Shown here in pieces: positions 12,670 to 17,113 of a stretch of 17,113 bases of DNA. Location of the stretch: positions 1 to 17,113 of the forward strand of contig JAEWCT010000271.1 of the NCBI GenBank assembly GCA_023390485.1, read 5' to 3'. Both the position numbers and the translations under genes were made by a program. How positions within the stretch are numbered: the first letter of the stretch is position 1; each line of letters starts with the position of its first letter. This DNA is from Pseudomonadota bacterium. Its GTDB lineage: Bacteria; Pseudomonadota; Alphaproteobacteria; Rhizobiales; Hyphomicrobiaceae. The notes beneath the pieces were generated by a model. That model searched no databases. It saw nothing but the letters and a program-made list of their open reading frames with translations, and was not told the DNA's origin.

Positions 12670-14997
12670 CTAACTCCGGCCCAGGACGAGAATCGCACGC
12701 CCATCGCGGAGAGATGTCTCGCTGGACACATCCGGACGCTGCTCGGGGATGCGTTCGCCCCGATCCTGCTGACGGCGGATGGCGCCGGTTCGCGCGATGC
12801 GGGCGCGTTCGGCCTTTTCGGGGCTCGTTCGCATTTCCCAATCGGTAACAAGCGTGTCCCGGAGGAAATTCTCCCAATTGCCGAGAACGGTGAAACGCTG
12901 GCGTTCGAAATCGTGCTCGATGCCGACGGGTGGTGCCGCGCGCGTCGAGCAGCGGCCGAGGATCGTCTCGCTGCCCTCCGCTTTGTAACGCAACTGAAAC
13001 GGCGCATCGGCCGGGGGAATGCTGACGGCCTCGCCCGGGTTGATGAGGTTGTCGGGCTGAAAATCGCTCGGAAAGAGAACCGTGGCGATGCCTGCTGAAT
13101 CGACGCTGATCACAGTCAGATAGCAGGCATTATCGGCCTCGGCCTTGACCGTCACGAGATCGCCCGGCACCGGCCGCGGCTTGTCGATCCACATCGTCAG
13201 CCCGATCGCGGATTTGACCTCGCGCAGAAAGCCTGCCGACGCGGTGGTTTGGCCCGGCGTGTCCGTTCCCTTCAAAAGCGAAAAGAGATGCTCGAGCTCC
13301 TGGCGCGACAGAACTCCGTGCAAGAGGCGGCGCGACAGCGGCGCGGCGGCACCTTTCGCATCTGCCAGCTCCTTCAGGAATTCCGGGCGAGCAAGGCCCG
13401 TTTCGCCCAGCGCAATCTCGAAGTCGGCGCCTTCGCGATAGCGTCGCGCCAATCCCGATACGATTTCGTCGCCAAGCACGCGCATGTCGAGATCGACCCC
13501 GGCAGTTTTAGCCGCCGCGCGATAACGATCCCAACCGCCGAGCATCAGCAGCGCGTTTTCGCTATCGGTGCCGAAGAGCGGCAGCACGGCGCGGCGGTTA
13601 GGCGTCATGGGACCTGCGGAAATATCGAGCGGCCCGGCAGCGCGGAAATCATCCTTCGCCTGGACCAATCCCTCGGTATGACAGGCGAAGCAATTGATGC
13701 CCGCTTTCGTCGCGGGCTCGACGGCGTTGGCTTCGATCCCGGCATATGGCTTCTCGATGCCGGGCAACGCGCGGTCGATGCGGTTGCCGGCGGCATCGAA
13801 TAGCGCAAACGCATAAAACCCGTTCGGAAGAGCGAAGAGCGCGCGGATCTGATCCGGCCGGAACGGCGACTTCGCCGTCGTCGCCGATTTCGGTCCTTGC
13901 GGATGTTCGAAGACATTTTGTCCGCCATTGCTCGTTGCGAAGTCGTAGGCGAGCCAAAGTCCGGCCTGTTTCCCGGGATGTCGTTCGATCAAACGATTGC
14001 CGCGCGTAATGGCGCTTTCGCGAACCGCGAGGCGGCGTACGGAGCCGGCTCGAATGTTCGCATCGAGATCGGTTCCATTCATTTTCGCAAGCTCGGAGAG
14101 CTTGGCGGGAAGTCCGAGCAGCGCGTAATAGAGCGGCGTGTCTCCGGCCGTTGCGGCAAGCCAATCGCCGTTGACGACGACAACGTTGCTGCCCGCAGTC
14201 TTTACGACATCGGGCGCGATGGCGTGGATAAGCGCGGGAGGATAGGCCTTTTCAATCAGCTTCCAGCGCGCGCTATCCCAGCCGAAATCGGCGAGACGAA
14301 ACGACAGAAGCGTGCCGGCCTCGTCGAGTGGCGTCAGCTTTACCGGCTCTGCAGCCCAAGAGAGGCTGTTCATCAGTTTGTCGAGCGCTTTTCGATAGGC
14401 GGTCATTTCGCCTGACGTCGCACACGAGTTGTAGAGGTGGACTAGCGAGATGAAACGCACGTCCTTGCCTTGGTCGCGCTCGAGGTGCTGCGCCTCGCGC
14501 ATCAATTTGTCGATCTCGGCCGGACGCACGGGCTGGCGCGACGGGCAGCTCTGTACAGCGGGAGGCAAATCCTTGAGCCAGCGGCGGATGGCCTGAATAT
14601 CATCGGGCTGCGGCTCGGGCTTGGCGTCGGGCCCGGTAAAGACGTCGAGAGGTGCGTGACGCGTCTCGAATACATCATAGAGGCGCGAGGCGTCGGGAAG
14701 GCCTGGTTTCACAAGAACGGGATCGCGTGCCAGATCATCGACGCCCAAGATGTTTGCGAGGTCGCCGGAGGCGAGAGGCCGTTCAAGCTTTCCCGCCTGA
14801 TGACAACTGGCGCAATAGGTTTCGAGGATCGTATAGGCCTTCGCCGCGCGCGGCTCGTCGGGACGCGATGGAAGCGGCGCGGACACGCTGCTTCCCGGAT
14901 TAGCGGTCGCCTGCGCAATGACGCGCGCGCTTCCGAGCGCGAATCCAATCGGAATCGCGGCCAGACACGCGGAAATGATCAGGTATCTCGACCGCAC
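12670..14997 (-). CDS. secreted diheme c-type cytochrome with DUF4384-like C-terminal domain
   Basis: A 775-residue exported protein of unknown role. Residues 1-30 form a signal peptide (MRSRYLIISACLAAIPIGFA, cleavage near AQA). The first heme-binding motif, CASCH, is at 62-66 in a short cytochrome c-like domain (about 50-145, with a PDDIQAIRRWL helix typical of the C-terminal end of such domains). A second, CFACH, is at 436-440 after a roughly 290-residue region I do not recognise. Residues about 600-685 (PRPVPGDLVTVKAEADNACYLTVISVDSAG onward, then VLFPSDFQPDN) resemble DUF4384. The tail after 720 is rich in Arg. Extra cysteines pair plausibly as C151/C192 and C625/C683. The start is GTG with a weak upstream site, but an in-frame TAG lies a short way upstream and the signal peptide begins at this codon. 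It is monocistronic: intergenic DNA on both sides and a terminator behind. Likely a periplasmic redox or sensor protein, by inference only. Confidence 0.8.
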   Translation of the reverse strand: MRSRYLIISACLAAIPIGFALGSARVIAQATANPGSSVSAPLPSRPDEPRAAKAYTILETYCASCHQAGKLERPLASGDLANILGVDDLARDPVLVKPGLPDASRLYDVFETRHAPLDVFTGPDAKPEPQPDDIQAIRRWLKDLPPAVQSCPSRQPVRPAEIDKLMREAQHLERDQGKDVRFISLVHLYNSCATSGEMTAYRKALDKLMNSLSWAAEPVKLTPLDEAGTLLSFRLADFGWDSARWKLIEKAYPPALIHAIAPDVVKTAGSNVVVVNGDWLAATAGDTPLYYALLGLPAKLSELAKMNGTDLDANIRAGSVRRLAVRESAITRGNRLIERHPGKQAGLWLAYDFATSNGGQNVFEHPQGPKSATTAKSPFRPDQIRALFALPNGFYAFALFDAAGNRIDRALPGIEKPYAGIEANAVEPATKAGINCFACHTEGLVQAKDDFRAAGPLDISAGPMTPNRRAVLPLFGTDSENALLMLGGWDRYRAAAKTAGVDLDMRVLGDEIVSGLARRYREGADFEIALGETGLARPEFLKELADAKGAAAPLSRRLLHGVLSRQELEHLFSLLKGTDTPGQTTASAGFLREVKSAIGLTMWIDKPRPVPGDLVTVKAEADNACYLTVISVDSAGIATVLFPSDFQPDNLINPGEAVSIPPADAPFQLRYKAEGSETILGRCSTRAAPPVGIEHDFERQRFTVLGNWENFLRDTLVTDWEMRTSPEKAERARIARTGAIRRQQDRGERIPEQRPDVSSETSLRDGRAILVLGRS

Positions 14998-15208
14998 CCT
15001 GTTGGAGTCCCGCCCGTTTCTTTTTCTTATTCGCCGCTCCTAACGCCGAGGCGCGGCACCATCGTGGCGGTGGCGCATAGGAAGCGGCGGCGTTAACACA
15101 GATGAAGAATTCGTTAAATTGCTTGACTGCGAGTTAGGCATTCCGGGAGTTCAAAATCGACCGCTAAGCAAAGTTCGGTTACAAGAACCTTACTTCATTC
15201 GTACAGCG
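14998..15208. promoter_or_regulatory. divergent intergenic region with an inverted repeat
   Basis: About 210 bases between the diheme gene start and the small plus-strand gene. TAACGCCG (15041-15048) and CGGCGTTA (15088-15095) form a perfect eight-base inverted repeat 39 bases apart, a possible operator or hairpin. TTGACT at 15123-15128 could be a plus-strand -35 box, but no -10 box at proper spacing was found. Promoters for both genes should be here. Confidence 0.4.
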
Positions 15209-15394
15209 ATGCGGGCACGACCGATGGACCTTAAGGCAGCGAGCGATCGGAATTCGACAGCTGACCGTCTGGCTTTAGCAAGCATGATGGTGTGCTTCCT
15301 CGCGACAGGGGCACTTCTCATTGGCACGCTTGCCGCGGCTTCTCTTGATCAGAACCGCCACGCGACGATCCCGAACACGACCACGTCTCACTAG
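15209..15394 (+). CDS. small single-pass membrane protein (hypothetical)
   Basis: A 61-residue protein when started at the ATG 15209. Residues 1-20 are polar and basic (MRARPMDLKAASDRN), residues about 21-45 are one hydrophobic helix (LALASMMVCFLATGALLIGTLAAA), and a short polar tail ends in TTTSH. Alternatives are an ATG at 15224 (56 residues) or a TTG at 15119 (91 residues); none has a clear Shine-Dalgarno site, so the start is uncertain. Support comes from a convincing plus-strand intrinsic terminator 61 bases after the stop, which otherwise would have no gene to terminate, and from the lack of any competing ORF on the minus strand. Third-position GC is about 63 percent, lower than in the neighbouring genes, which weakens the case. 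No family is recognised. Confidence 0.45.
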   Translation: MRARPMDLKAASDRNSTADRLALASMMVCFLATGALLIGTLAAASLDQNRHATIPNTTTSH

Positions 15395-15455
15395 CACTTG
15401 TCTTTTGCACTTCCCAATCTTGATCCTGTTATTTTTTGTATCCTAACGATCCACC

Positions 15456-15491
15456 TGGGCCCCTCGCCAATAAGCGCGGGGCCCATTTTTT
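15456..15491 (+). terminator. strong intrinsic terminator, plus-strand orientation
   Basis: TGGGCCCC (15456-15463) pairs perfectly with GGGGCCCA (15478-15485); after one mismatch CGC (15465-15467) pairs with GCG (15474-15476) around a six-base loop, and six Ts follow (15486-15491). The T-run is on the plus strand only, so it serves the small plus-strand gene, although the hairpin may also slow RNA polymerase coming from the ilvA side. Confidence 0.85.
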
Positions 15492-15519
15492 GCGCCATTT
15501 GGTTCTGCGCGATCTCTCG

Positions 15520-16785
15520 TCAGGGCGCACCGGCGCCCGCGCCTGAGCTTTTGACAAGCACGACATAGCCGTTGGCTTTGAGCTCGGAGACGACTTGCTC
15601 CAGATGCTTTCGGTCGCGCGTTTCGATGACAAGATTAAGCTCGGTGCCCTTCGCCGGTACATCGGTGAACACGCGCTGATGATAGACCTCGACGACGTTG
15701 GCGCCGGCCTTACCGATGATGCCCGAAACTCGCGCCAGCTGGCCGGGGCGATCGGGAATATCGATGGCGAGCCGCGACAGACGCCCATCGCGCGCGAGTT
15801 CGCGCGTCAATACGCTTGCGAGCAGCCGGGTGTCGATGTTGCCTCCGCAGAGCACAAGCCCGATCTTCTTACCCTTATAAGGCCTGTTGGCTCCGCCGAT
15901 CAGTGCTGCGAGACCGGCGGCCCCGGCGCCTTCGACGACCGTCTTTTCGATCGTAATCAGCAATGAGACCGCGCGTTCTAGATCGGCTTCCGAAACGAGC
16001 AGAATATCATCAACGAGCTCTTCGATGATCTGCTGCGTGAAGCTGCCCGGCGAGGTGACGGCGATGCCTTCCGCGAGCGTATCTCCTCCGACGGGAAGAG
16101 ATGTCTTTTTCACTGCGTTGAGCATTGAGGGATAAAGCTGGGCTTCGACGCCGATCACTTTGATCTTCGGATTGATTGCCTTTGCGGCGACTGCCATCCC
16201 CGAGATCAAGCCGCCACCACCGATCGGGACGATCAGCACGTCGAGGTCGGGCACCGTTTCGAGCATTTCAATCGCAACCGTTCCCTGTCCGGCGATGATC
16301 GCGGGATCATTATAGGGGTGGACGAAGGTCAGCCCATGTTCGGTGCCGTAGCCGACGGCGAAGCCGTAAGCTTCCTCCAGGCTTTGCCCTTCGAGGATGA
16401 CGTTCGCACCGTGGCTACGGGTATTTTCGACTTTGATGGTCGGCGTCCAGGCGGGCATCACGATCGTCGCCGGAATGCCAAGTCGATGGGCGTGGTAGGC
16501 AACGCCTTGCGCGTGATTGCCAGCCGACATCGCGATAACCCCGTTCTGGCGCTGCTCGGGCGGTAGCGTCAGAAGCTTGTTCAGCGCGCCGCGCTCCTTG
16601 TACGACGCAGTGAACTGCAAGTTTTCGAACTTGAGCCAGATTTCGGCATTCAGCAGCGCGCCAAGCGTGCGGCTTTGCTCAAATCGTGTTGCGACCACGG
16701 CGCCGCGGATAGCATCGGCGGCACGCTTAACGTCGTCATAGGCGACGGCAAGCTGAGGATGTTTCGTCGTCGCTAATTTGGTCAT
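15520..16785 (-). CDS. ilvA: threonine ammonia-lyase with C-terminal ACT domain
   Basis: A 421-residue PLP enzyme (fold-type II) that turns threonine into 2-oxobutanoate and ammonia, feeding isoleucine synthesis or threonine breakdown. The PLP lysine is Lys63 in FTASYKERGALNKLL; SAGNHAQG is at 87-94, the phosphate-cradling GGGGLISG at 189-196, and the late VLCGGNID block near 311-318. Residues about 337-413 form a single ACT domain starting LSRLAIDIPDRPGQLARV. One ACT domain and this length fit the shorter ilvA/tdcB-like group rather than the E. coli biosynthetic IlvA with two regulatory repeats, so isoleucine feedback may differ. The ATG at 16783-16785 is chosen; an in-frame GTG 14 codons earlier adds residues unlike the family. 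Its ribosome binding site is weak. It diverges from the secreted-protein gene across 183 bases. Confidence 0.92.
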   Translation of the reverse strand: MTKLATTKHPQLAVAYDDVKRAADAIRGAVVATRFEQSRTLGALLNAEIWLKFENLQFTASYKERGALNKLLTLPPEQRQNGVIAMSAGNHAQGVAYHAHRLGIPATIVMPAWTPTIKVENTRSHGANVILEGQSLEEAYGFAVGYGTEHGLTFVHPYNDPAIIAGQGTVAIEMLETVPDLDVLIVPIGGGGLISGMAVAAKAINPKIKVIGVEAQLYPSMLNAVKKTSLPVGGDTLAEGIAVTSPGSFTQQIIEELVDDILLVSEADLERAVSLLITIEKTVVEGAGAAGLAALIGGANRPYKGKKIGLVLCGGNIDTRLLASVLTRELARDGRLSRLAIDIPDRPGQLARVSGIIGKAGANVVEVYHQRVFTDVPAKGTELNLVIETRDRKHLEQVVSELKANGYVVLVKSSGAGAGAP

Positions 16786-16968
16786 TATCTTGGGGCAGGT
16801 CTGTTGCAGATTTGAAGTTCTTAACACACCGGCTTGAGGTTCGCCCTTAAGCCATTAGCGAAAAGATCTAGCGCGCGTACTTGCCGAAGCCCAGGCGTTT
16901 TATTGTCTAGTTTCCGTCGAGGCCGGCTCATTCATTTCGTCGGATGATTCCCGGTGCGGAGATATTGC

Positions 16969-17113
16969 ATGGCTCGCCTGCCCGCAAAGATTACTTTTGC
17001 CGTCGCTGCCATGCTGTCCGCTGTGCTCGCAAGCCCTTTGCGAGCGGATCCCAGCAGCTCATACACGGGCGCGACGGGCCAGAAATTCGAATATGGCCCA
17101 TACGGGTCAGAGA
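16969..17113 (+). CDS. secreted protein, N-terminal fragment (hypothetical)
   Basis: The first 48 codons of a gene that runs off the window. GGAG seven bases before the ATG at 16969 is a good ribosome binding site. Residues 1-26 form a signal peptide (MARLPAKITFAVAAMLSAVL, cleavage after LRA), and the mature part begins DPSSSYTGATGQ then KFEYGPYGSE, a polar, Gly/Tyr/Ser-rich start with no domain I recognise. It diverges from ilvA. Function unknown. Confidence 0.72.
   Translation, partial: MARLPAKITFAVAAMLSAVLASPLRADPSSSYTGATGQKFEYGPYGSE

Noticed and set aside
1..17113. CRISPR array, insertion sequence, prophage or defence island
   Set aside because: No regularly spaced direct repeats, no transposase, recombinase or phage-like gene, and gene content is housekeeping or envelope-related throughout.

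Overview
This is a dense, GC-rich bacterial chromosome segment with no integrase, transposase or CRISPR array. The gene set points to Alphaproteobacteria, most likely the Hyphomicrobiales (Hyphomicrobium-like). Supporting signs are a class II DAHP synthase near nadE, an rpiA/DUF2059/gor gene string, a fold-type III lysine/ornithine decarboxylase with a structured leader, and the paired palindromes at 11103-11191. The taxonomy is inferred from gene type and order; no phylogenetic marker is present.

Left part (1-6224). The minus strand carries a housekeeping series. In transcription order it is rpiA (ribose-5-phosphate isomerase), a secreted DUF2059 protein translationally coupled to rpiA, gor (glutathione reductase), an SDR oxidoreductase, the class II DAHP synthase (shikimate entry), a tiny secreted protein with an acidic tail, and the first 15 codons of nadE at the very edge (1-47). 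gph (phosphoglycolate phosphatase) diverges from rpiA on the plus strand. Together these genes cover sugar-phosphate metabolism, thiol redox, aromatic amino acid supply and NAD supply.

Middle (6214-11218). A 770-residue MMPL/RND exporter, starting at TTG behind a strong ribosome binding site, is followed on the minus strand by a small DsrE-like protein whose 3' end overlaps gph by 11 bases. A tRNA-Val(CAC) gene with its own TTGACA promoter box follows. Then come two plus-strand envelope genes: a secreted SYLF/YSC84 protein and an N-terminally anchored, single-cysteine MsrA. A REP-like double palindrome fills the convergent gap before the decarboxylase.

Right part (11219-17113). On the minus strand are the lysine/ornithine decarboxylase with a structured 5' leader that can hide its ribosome binding site (speF-leader candidate), a 775-residue secreted protein joining two c-type heme motifs to a DUF4384-like domain, and threonine ammonia-lyase with a C-terminal ACT domain. 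A probable small membrane-protein gene lies between the last two on the plus strand and ends in a strong intrinsic terminator. The window closes inside a new secreted protein on the plus strand.

Most of the window is ordinary. The points most worth a second look are the diheme/DUF4384 protein, the unlisted small membrane gene with its terminator, the decarboxylase leader, the tiny acidic-tailed secreted protein next to nadE, and the 1-Cys periplasmic MsrA beside an SYLF protein.
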